Origin: Methanobacteriota archaeon
GTDB taxonomy: Bacteria > Myxococcota > UBA727 > JABDBI01
Direction of reading: 5' to 3'
NCBI GenBank assembly: GCA_013288705.1
Contig: JABDBI010000004.1
Span: 1 to 38,716 of the forward strand
DNA: 38,716 bases
Shown: one piece after another, positions 1 to 5,877 of the stretch
Position numbering within the stretch: the first letter of the stretch is position 1
Layout of the letters: the number at the start of each line of letters is the position of its first letter
Program-made: the position numbers and the translations under genes
The notes under the pieces: generated by a model
Databases searched by the model: none
What the model saw: only the letters and a program-made list of their open reading frames with translations
Told to the model about the DNA's origin: nothing

Positions 1-694
1 ACAGACCTCCCTCCGGGGTCAGGTTAATTTCAGAGATTTTGCCTGCTTTCATGCTCTTTAAAACATCGGCCCCAAGATGACGCTGCTCGCTGAGTGAGTC
101 ACGGGTCTTCTCAATAAGAGCCAGCTGAAAAGAAATGACTTTCTCACCATCTGGCCCTGCAGGATCGCCGTATTCACCCTTGTTAATTTTTTCGATCATT
201 TTGTCGAGCGCGGCAAAATCTTTAGGATATTTGTCGTAAATCGCCACATACGCTTTAAATTGTTCATCCGATAAATGCTGCTTCGCCCATGATTTTGAAT
301 TGTTTTTGGTCATCTGATACCTCCTAATTAGTTCCATTAGATCGTTTGCACTCGGAGACTTTGATGGCCCAACTTGCGAGAGAATCTCGCCAAGCATCAT
401 ATGCACTTCGTTCAGCTCCGAAGCCTTTTGTCTCACGACTTCTCGCTGCGCCTTTAGGTGAGCAAGTATGCTGTGCTCCGTCGCCAACATTGCTTTGACT
501 TCCTTCAGGCTAAAACCAAAGGTTCTAAGCGCAATGATTTGTTCAAGAATGGCAAGGTCTTTCTCGGAGTAACTGCGATATTGATTGCTCGTTCTTGAAG
601 CTGGTGTTAAAAGGCCTATCTTATCAAAATGCCTCAGCATTCTTACTGAAACACCAGTCAACTCACTTAGCTCTTTTATGCGCCATGAAGCCAT
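1..694 (-). CDS. MerR-family regulator with TipAS-type C-terminal domain (C-terminus cut by window edge)
   Basis: The reading frame opens with MASWRIKELSELTGVSVRML, a typical MerR winged-helix N-terminus (DNA-binding helices about residues 4-70, with RHFDKIGLL and NQYRSYSEKDL). A coiled dimerisation helix covers about residues 75-120. The part after about residue 125 (KSWAKQHLSDEQFKAY and onwards) fits a TipAS drug-binding domain. No stop codon is reached before base 1, so the protein is partial. The ATG at 694 is preceded by AGGAG at suitable spacing. Proteins of this family activate promoters with long 19-bp spacers, often their own and those of multidrug-response genes, after binding small molecules. 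Just such a promoter lies directly upstream. The family call is firm; the ligand and regulon are unknown. Confidence 0.9.
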   Translation of the reverse strand, partial: MASWRIKELSELTGVSVRMLRHFDKIGLLTPASRTSNQYRSYSEKDLAILEQIIALRTFGFSLKEVKAMLATEHSILAHLKAQREVVRQKASELNEVHMMLGEILSQVGPSKSPSANDLMELIRRYQMTKNNSKSWAKQHLSDEQFKAYVAIYDKYPKDFAALDKMIEKINKGEYGDPAGPDGEKVISFQLALIEKTRDSLSEQRHLGADVLKSMKAGKISEINLTPEGGL

Positions 695-705
695 CTCTAT
701 CTCCT

Positions 706-759
706 TGATGAGAGATTGTAGGGCCTGACACTGTGTCATGCTCAAGGACTATTTTCATT
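706..759. repeat. Direct repeat A, copy 1 (contains the MerR-type promoter)
   Basis: The first 41 bases (706-746) are identical to 3249-3289, and the similarity continues for about 13 more bases with two mismatches. This copy lies immediately upstream of merR and contains its probable promoter. Confidence 0.85.
715..745 (-). promoter_or_regulatory. Probable autoregulated MerR-type promoter, 19-bp spacer with dyad
   Basis: Read on the minus strand, TTGAGC (745-740) and TACAAT (720-715) are separated by exactly 19 bp. The spacer holds the dyad TGACACAGTGTCA. An over-long spacer with an internal dyad is the hallmark of promoters activated by MerR-family proteins. The predicted transcript would start about 14 bases before the merR ATG and include its AGGAG. 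Inference from spacing and position; no transcript data. Confidence 0.6.
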
Positions 760-762
760 TGG

Positions 763-805
763 TCAAAAAAAATCAGCTTGACCCTCACGCTGCATTATAC
801 CTTAC
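763..805 (+). repeat. Direct repeat B, copy 1
   Basis: It matches 2160-2201 with two substitutions and one base of length difference in an A run. The two copies flank the AAA-DUF4143 ATPase gene in the same orientation. The sequence holds TTGACC (778-783), a 19-bp spacer and TACACT (803-808). CTCACGCTGC in the spacer looks like half of a MerR-family operator. Whether it works as a promoter is inference. Confidence 0.75.
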
Positions 806-830
806 ACTGCCCCTAGAAGGTTTGAACCTT

Positions 831-886
831 CTTTTTTACGTATACATGTAAAAAAGTAATGACTTTTTTACGCCATTATGTAAAAA
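831..886 (+). promoter_or_regulatory. Tandem palindromes directly upstream of the ATPase start
   Basis: Two inverted repeats follow each other: CTTTTTTAC/GTAAAAAAG with arms at 831-839 and 848-856, and TTTTTAC/GTAAAAA with arms at 865-871 and 880-886. Both share the form TTTTTTACG-N5-ATGTAAAAA. The second ends seven bases before the ATPase ATG, where a ribosome binding site would be expected; none is visible. They could be a pair of operators or an RNA element controlling translation. Each right arm also carries an ATGTAA start-stop pair. Confidence 0.6.
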
Positions 887-892
887 TGTGTA

Positions 893-2128
893 ATGACAAC
901 TCTATTGCACCGTCCGCTGCTTGAAGAATTGCTTACAGCGCATCCCCCTGAAAAAATGTTGTTTTTGGCTGGACCAAGGCAGGCAGGCAAAACTTTTATA
1001 GCGAAAAAAGCCTTGGAGCAAAATGGTGGTTTCGGGCTTTATTTGAACTGGGACATTCCGAAGGATCGAAAAACCATATTGGCTCATCATAAAAACGATA
1101 TCTTGTCGGATTTGCGAAAACCCGGCCAGTTGCCTTTGGTTGTCTTTGACGAAATTCATAAGATGAACAAATTCAAAGGCTGGCTTAAGGGATTCTACGA
1201 TCAAAATAAAGACGATGCGAAGATTTGGGTGACCGGGAGTGGAAGGCTGGACCTCTATCAAAAAGGTGGCGATAGCCTATTGGGTAGATATTTTTTGTAC
1301 CACATGCATCCCTTGACGGTTGGTGAGTTGAGCCTGTCTGCGGGGAGCATGTATGGCGAGGACCCCGACGCACTGTGGCAGCGGTTTGAGAACGGCGATG
1401 CCAATAAAACGTCGATTGAGCAGCTTCTCAAATTTGGCGGTTTTCCGGAACCATTTTTGAAGCAGACGGAGAAATTCTTACGTCGCTGGCATGACAGCCG
1501 TCGCAGCCGTGTGACTCATGAGGATGTCCGTGATCTCACGCGCATCCAAGATTTGGATAAGCTTGAATACCTGATCGAATTACTCAACCCACGTATTTCG
1601 TCGCCATTTTCGCTGAACAGTGTTCGAGAAGACCTCGAAGTCAACCACGATACTGTCAAAAACTGGATGAAGACACTGCAGAGAGTCTATTACGTCTATA
1701 CCCTCAAACCCTATTCGCAGCGGATTCAGCGGTCGTTGAAAAAAGAAGAAAAAGTTTATTACTGGGATTGGTCAGAGGTGCTAGGCGAGGGTGCGAGGTT
1801 TGAAAATTTTGCAGTGTCGCATTTCAAGAAGGCTTGTGATCGTTGGACAGATTTTGGCTTCGGAAAATTTCAGCTCTGGTATGTACGCGACAAAGCAAAA
1901 AACGAAGTGGATGTTTTGATCACGCGTGACAAAAAGCCATGGCTCATGGCAGAGATTAAACTTGCGAGTAGTGAATTATCCCCTGCGCTCGTCAAATTTG
2001 GGCGCCAACTCAAGTGCCCTCGGATTGTTCAGATCGTCGCGTCACCCGGCGTGCATCGACGCATCAAGATAGATGACTGCATTGTTCATCTCGTTTCTGC
2101 AGGGAACTTATTTGGGTTTATAGAGTAG
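893..2128 (+). CDS. AAA ATPase with C-terminal DUF4143 (PD-(D/E)XK-like) domain
   Basis: The N-terminal AAA_14-type domain has Walker A GPRQAGKT (residues 27-34) and Walker B LVVFDEIHK (82-90), with GSGRLDLYQKGGDSLLGRYF (115-134) in the usual sensor region. The C-terminal half matches DUF4143. It carries NEVDVLI (337-343, Asp340) and AEIK (353-356), a spacing like the nuclease-fold motif (D, then E-x-K). Family members are widespread, often patchily distributed and of unknown role; ATP hydrolysis is expected, nuclease activity is only a possibility. At 411 residues the length is normal. There is no visible Shine-Dalgarno site. The gene sits between two copies of repeat B, suggesting it came in as a unit. 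Confidence 0.88.
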   Translation: MTTLLHRPLLEELLTAHPPEKMLFLAGPRQAGKTFIAKKALEQNGGFGLYLNWDIPKDRKTILAHHKNDILSDLRKPGQLPLVVFDEIHKMNKFKGWLKGFYDQNKDDAKIWVTGSGRLDLYQKGGDSLLGRYFLYHMHPLTVGELSLSAGSMYGEDPDALWQRFENGDANKTSIEQLLKFGGFPEPFLKQTEKFLRRWHDSRRSRVTHEDVRDLTRIQDLDKLEYLIELLNPRISSPFSLNSVREDLEVNHDTVKNWMKTLQRVYYVYTLKPYSQRIQRSLKKEEKVYYWDWSEVLGEGARFENFAVSHFKKACDRWTDFGFGKFQLWYVRDKAKNEVDVLITRDKKPWLMAEIKLASSELSPALVKFGRQLKCPRIVQIVASPGVHRRIKIDDCIVHLVSAGNLFGFIE

Positions 2129-2159
2129 AGGAAACTATGACTGCTGACGCGTACATACA

Positions 2160-2201
2160 TCAAAAAAATCAGCTTGACCCTCACGCTGCCTTATACGTTA
2201 C
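2160..2201 (+). repeat. Direct repeat B, copy 2
   Basis: This is the second copy of the repeat at 763-805. TTGACC (2174-2179) is followed by a 19-bp spacer and TACCTT (2199-2204). It lies about 85 bases upstream of the secreted-protein gene that starts at 2286, so it could supply that gene's promoter. Confidence 0.75.
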
Positions 2202-2285
2202 CTTGCGTCACCAAAGTGCCAAGTCGATTGACAATGAAGTCTCTTTCGATAGAAACACTTAACAACTCTTCAAACGAGGTATTAA

Positions 2286-3251
2286 GTGAATTTTTTCCCC
2301 AGTCAAATCGTTCGCACAATATTAGTTCTTTCTCTTACATCTGCATCCATGCCCCTTGTTGCCGGGAGCGAAAACGCGCGCGAGCAAACCTCGTCTTCAA
2401 CGTCGTCATTTGGTTGGTTTGTCGGGGGTGTTTTTGCAGGTGCGGGTGGTGTGCTCGGCGCCATCAAACTCAAATTGTTTGGACTCGGCCAAAATCAACC
2501 GGTGCTAGCCGAAGTTCCGGTACCTGTGATGCCACGCCTTCCTATTCCAGACGGGGTTGAGGCTGAATATGACAGCGATGATGATTGGGAGCGCATGAAC
2601 CCGGCCAGGAACGCTCGGCCTCCCTTCGCGGGCCAGGGAGCATTTCATCCATTTGCGGGTGGCAGCTCTATGATGGGCTCTGCCCTACCCATGCCTGGAT
2701 CTTCTGTCAATGCTCAGCTTGAACTTCGGGCTGATCTTATGGAGCGATTGTTGCTTGGCGTGCTAGCTGCTACCACGCCTTTACGCCAAGGCGAGTTTGT
2801 GCCAGCTCCTCCTCCCGCGGAGGATCCCATGATTCCGAGAGCCAGAGCTGCCACCCCGCCTCCTCCGGAAGAGGTAGCTGGGCCCGCTGCGCAAACGAGA
2901 GTTACTTTTCCGGATCGAGCAACCATGGAGGAAAAGTTGCGAAGAGCGGTGGGACAACTCATCCAGGCAAGCAGATTTTCATCTTACGACGGGGTGTCAA
3001 ACGCTTTTATTGCCCACTTTTTGCAGAATGCAAATCGCCAGGTCACTGCACCTGACCTGTTTAGAGCTTTTGATGCGTCGGTTTTTGCTACCATTGAAGC
3101 GGTGGCAAGAGGTACTGAAGCCAACAGCTCACAGCTTAATATTTTACACCGTGGTTTGCCAAATCAATTTCGAGAAGTCATGCCCGACTTGTTAAAGGCC
3201 ATTTTCCCGAGCGATGTTCTTGAAAACGCAATTAAATCAAGCATGCCGTGA
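2286..3251 (+). CDS. Secreted or membrane-anchored protein of unknown function, proline-rich middle
   Basis: The start is a GTG at 2286 with GAGGT six bases upstream. Residues 1-27 look like a Sec signal peptide ending near LVAG. A second hydrophobic, glycine-rich stretch (about residues 42-68, FGWFVGGVFAGAGGVLGAIK) could be a membrane segment. The middle (about 78-200) is rich in Pro, Ala and acidic residues and probably disordered, including PPPAEDP and TPPPPEEV. The last 110 residues look helical and compact (from MEEKLRRAVGQLIQ onwards). I recognise no family. The stop codon is the first three bases of repeat A copy 2, so the repeat joins the gene exactly at its end. Confidence 0.75.
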   Translation: MNFFPSQIVRTILVLSLTSASMPLVAGSENAREQTSSSTSSFGWFVGGVFAGAGGVLGAIKLKLFGLGQNQPVLAEVPVPVMPRLPIPDGVEAEYDSDDDWERMNPARNARPPFAGQGAFHPFAGGSSMMGSALPMPGSSVNAQLELRADLMERLLLGVLAATTPLRQGEFVPAPPPAEDPMIPRARAATPPPPEEVAGPAAQTRVTFPDRATMEEKLRRAVGQLIQASRFSSYDGVSNAFIAHFLQNANRQVTAPDLFRAFDASVFATIEAVARGTEANSSQLNILHRGLPNQFREVMPDLLKAIFPSDVLENAIKSSMP

Positions 3252-3302
3252 TGAGAGATTGTAGGGCCTGACACTGTGTCATGCTCAAGCACTTTTTTCA
3301 TT
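3249..3302. repeat. Direct repeat A, copy 2
   Basis: Bases 3249-3289 are identical to 706-746. The MerR-type promoter within it reads leftwards on the minus strand, into the 3' end of the 2286-3251 gene, so if active it would make antisense RNA. Its palindrome lies between two convergent genes and might also help end transcription. Confidence 0.8.
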
Positions 3303-3306
3303 ACTG

Positions 3307-4695
3307 CTAAATCCCATATGTGGTGCGTAAACCTTGCATGAAATTTTCGACACCCACATCGGTACTTCTCATGTCGCGTGTTCCGCCGCTCTTAAAAGGA
3401 TACGATGCCATCTTTTGCCCTTCATATAGGGCGGGGAGCAGTTCATAGCGTTGCATAATATAATCTGTCAGCATGGTTGATGTGCGGTGGTTGCCATCTA
3501 CAAAAGGTTGAATGGTCGCCATGCGTTGAAAAGCTTGCGCAGCGAACACGATGGGATTGTAACGACCCTCATCTGCCAGCCGCGCGGTATGCGCGAACCA
3601 ACCGGCAAAATCTTCCATTTCGCGTTCAGCCGCCGCTGGATGCATGTATGAGCCAGCTCCTTCGGCTCTGAGCTCTTGTGTGCGAAAAGAACCACCACCC
3701 CATACTATCCCACTCAACAAGTCGGTGTGGATTTTTTTTACTAAGGCAATCACACCTTCACCTGAAAGACGCTCTCGCTCCGCTGCACGTACACGGATCC
3801 ACGTTTGCGTATTTTGCCAGTTCCGTCGGGCTCGTTCAACACTGTTTCCATCGGTTGTTGCCTCAAAGTACTCCATGCGACGCTTTTGCACGGTTTTCCA
3901 ATTTTTCATTCCCTCTTCTTGTTGCTGCTTTTTTCTGAGTTGCGACAATAGCGCATCGGCCTGTTTTTGAATTTCTTCAGATGGTGGTGTTGCCCAAGTT
4001 GAATGCAAGGCTTTAAAAGACTTAATTTCTTGCTCGCCAGAAAAGTGTTTTTCGCTCAAAGCAATTCCGCCACTCCAGCTCTGGTCAAACCTTCTATAGG
4101 CATAGTGCAATAAATAATCACAATTGTGCGTTGGCGTATCTGTTGTCGAGATTCTGAAGTTTTCAGTTAGATAAGTTGGATAGGCCAAATCGCGAATATC
4201 ATCTCTTGCCTCCATATTTGCAATATCTCGATGGTCGACGTAAACGGTTTGACTTGGGCCGTTCTCGCCGGGAATCTCAATGGGTAAGAAGCGAGGCGTT
4301 GGCCCCGCTAGACCCCTAGAAACAAGCCCGCTTGCAAAGTCTTTAATAGTCCCCCACCAGCCGCGGCCAGTGTCGGCTGGAGCAGTTGCATAAGCACGCA
4401 GCGACACCAAATCCCGTTTTCCTATACGTTCTTGCATACGCGGATCATCACCCGTGCGCATGCGAATTGTGAGGGTGTTGTTTGGCGCATCAAAATTAAT
4501 TAACATCATTTTTCTGATCGGATTTGTTGTACTGTCTTTTTGGGCCCTGGTGGCAGCCAATTCACTCTGCTCTACATAAAGGTCTTTTACGGAAGCGGCC
4601 TTTTTTTCCGCAGATACAGTTTTGCTAGCATTTTTCTCGACGGACGCCTGGTGAACATCGTGCTTTGCTTCATGTGGAGCGCCTAGTCTTCTCAT
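3307..4695 (-). CDS. Fic-fold protein with altered catalytic motif (QPFVDGNHR)
   Basis: The C-terminal third is a Fic domain. A flap region (SFRTQELRAEGAGSYMHPAA) is followed by NPIVFAAQAFQRMATI and then QPFVDGNHRT, where the family motif is HxFx(D/E)GNGRxxR. The motif's catalytic histidine is Gln396 here and the second Gly is His. Active Fic enzymes transfer AMP or other phosphate-containing groups to hydroxyl side chains; losing the histidine predicts a loss or change of this activity. The N-terminal 300 residues are unrecognised; a Lys/Glu-rich start and a helical QKQADALLSQLRKKQQQEEG segment can be seen. I chose the ATG at 4695 (MRRLGAPHE). An in-frame ATG at 4734 would add 13 residues but has no ribosome site. 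No FicA-type antitoxin is adjacent. Confidence 0.8.
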   Translation of the reverse strand: MRRLGAPHEAKHDVHQASVEKNASKTVSAEKKAASVKDLYVEQSELAATRAQKDSTTNPIRKMMLINFDAPNNTLTIRMRTGDDPRMQERIGKRDLVSLRAYATAPADTGRGWWGTIKDFASGLVSRGLAGPTPRFLPIEIPGENGPSQTVYVDHRDIANMEARDDIRDLAYPTYLTENFRISTTDTPTHNCDYLLHYAYRRFDQSWSGGIALSEKHFSGEQEIKSFKALHSTWATPPSEEIQKQADALLSQLRKKQQQEEGMKNWKTVQKRRMEYFEATTDGNSVERARRNWQNTQTWIRVRAAERERLSGEGVIALVKKIHTDLLSGIVWGGGSFRTQELRAEGAGSYMHPAAAEREMEDFAGWFAHTARLADEGRYNPIVFAAQAFQRMATIQPFVDGNHRTSTMLTDYIMQRYELLPALYEGQKMASYPFKSGGTRDMRSTDVGVENFMQGLRTTYGI

Positions 4696-4741
4696 AGCCC
4701 CAATATAACAAAGGCGGCAAGCTAAGGATATCATAAGCTGG

Positions 4742-5004
4742 GATCAATTTTCGTCCCGGAATGGCGTCAGGAATGCATTGATTAACTGGCATAGTTGCAG
4801 GTCTAAAGCGGGTTTGGTAGGCATTCGACACATTCCCTATGGAGTGGGGACCGTGTTTCGGCTACGATGCGTCAATGAACGACTACGAGAAAAGGTCAGC
4901 GTTCGATACGGCTCAATCGAGCATATAGATTAATTTATGAAGAGGAGACGTCAGGGGAACTGGTCGTCGTCGCAGTGATGGAGATTAATAAACATGACTA
5001 CTAA
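4742..5004 (+). pseudogene. Remnant of a RelE/HigB-like toxin, frameshifted
   Basis: The frame ending at 5004 is open from 4879 and reads RKGQRSIRLNRAYRLIYEEE, then ELVVVAVMEINKHDY. This is the typical C-terminal half of small RelE/HigB-type mRNA-interferase toxins. Upstream, that frame is broken by several stops. The next frame, from about 4742 to 4880, reads VRNALINWHSCRSKAGLVGI then RHIPYG, resembling the N-terminal half of the same family. The gene is therefore most simply a toxin broken by one or more indels. Its stop overlaps the ATG of the HTH antitoxin by a few bases, the arrangement seen in intact toxin-first operons. The C-terminal part is a confident match; the N-terminal part is less certain. 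Confidence 0.65.
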
Positions 5005-5299
5005 AGGAAAAAATCTGCTTACTCTCCTAGAGAAAGATTTAGGCCCAATGAGTTTCGCCGGATTTCTCCGTGGAGCAAGAGCATCCAAGGATCTCTCGCA
5101 AGCAGATATGGCGAGAATGCTGGGTATCGCCAGAAGCACTCTTTGCGACATCGAAAAAGGCCGCCACATTGTCAGTCCTGCACTAGCTGCGAAAATAGCT
5201 AAGGCTTGTGGGCTATCTGTTAAGATAGCAGTGTCGGCTGCTTTACAAGACCAACTCGATAAGGCACACATTAAAATGAGAGTCGCGATGGTCGCATAG
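4994..5299 (+). CDS. XRE-family HTH antitoxin (partner toxin decayed)
   Basis: This is a 101-residue protein with a Cro/CI-type helix-turn-helix at about residues 22-77 (LSQADMARMLGIARSTLCDI then EKGRHIVSP). Its position directly after, and overlapping, a broken RelE/HigB-like toxin marks it as the antitoxin of that locus. Such antitoxins bind their own promoter and neutralise the toxin. With the toxin broken it may survive as a plain repressor or protect against related toxins. The reading frame is intact. Confidence 0.85.
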   Translation: MTTKGKNLLTLLEKDLGPMSFAGFLRGARASKDLSQADMARMLGIARSTLCDIEKGRHIVSPALAAKIAKACGLSVKIAVSAALQDQLDKAHIKMRVAMVA

Positions 5300-5318
5300 A
5301 TATTAGGATAAGTTCCCA

Positions 5319-5759
5319 ATGAACGACTTTACTTTAAACGCTATCGAGAATCCTTCTCGCGAACAAATCGATCTCATCGTCAAACCGCTGAAGCAATACA
5401 ACGTGGAAAAAATCGGCCAGTATCGGCGAGAAGAATTTGCCATATTTGCGCACGACAAAGCTGGTCGGCTCATCGGCGGCATGCATGGATGGCTGCATTT
5501 TGGATGGTTTCATCTCGAAAACGCTTGGGTTGATGAATCCATGCGTCATCACGGTGTTGGTTCTCAGCTTTTATCTGCGTGCGAACAATTTGCTATTGCG
5601 CATGGTGTTCACAAGGCGCGAACCAACACAGGTAGTTTTCAGGCGCCAGGTTTTTATAAGAAGAATGGCTACGAGATTTTCGCTGAACTTGATATCGTCG
5701 CGCCGGATGGCAGTGCACAGGTTGAGTATTTTTTGAAAAAGCAGCTCAAGAAAGCATAA
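5319..5759 (+). CDS. GNAT-family N-acetyltransferase
   Basis: At 146 residues this is a typical single GNAT domain. The acetyl-CoA binding motif A is seen in ENAWVDESMRHHGVGSQLL (R-x-x-G-x-G form), followed by the helix SACEQFAIAHG and the motif-B-like GFYKKNGYEIFAEL. It should transfer an acetyl group from acetyl-CoA to an amine; the substrate cannot be told. The ATG at 5319 follows AGGAT at reasonable spacing. It starts 20 bases after the HTH antitoxin, so the two may be co-transcribed. Some GNAT proteins are themselves toxins, but this one lacks the usual paired RHH antitoxin and resembles the general acetyltransferases more. Confidence 0.88.
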   Translation: MNDFTLNAIENPSREQIDLIVKPLKQYNVEKIGQYRREEFAIFAHDKAGRLIGGMHGWLHFGWFHLENAWVDESMRHHGVGSQLLSACEQFAIAHGVHKARTNTGSFQAPGFYKKNGYEIFAELDIVAPDGSAQVEYFLKKQLKKA

Positions 5760-5877
5760 TCTTTACGCCCTTCATATTGCCTTCATATTCCCCTCCCATG
5801 TTACACTCCTTATCAGCTTATTCGGATAACTCCAGCAGCGCTATCATTCTTAACTTGAATTAACAGGATGATTTTAG

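Noticed and set aside
763..2201. Repeat B copies as ends of an insertion sequence
   Set aside because: The repeats are direct, not inverted, and the enclosed gene is an ATPase of the DUF4143 type rather than a transposase.
2174..2560. A 128-codon open frame on the plus strand
   Set aside because: It overlaps the secreted-protein gene in another frame. That gene has the ribosome site and a signal peptide; this one has neither.
4755..4785. AATGGCGTCAGG at 4.76 kb as another REP-like copy
   Set aside because: The same bases encode part of the decayed toxin (NGVRNAL), and the hairpin and CTAACACTT parts of the repeat are missing.
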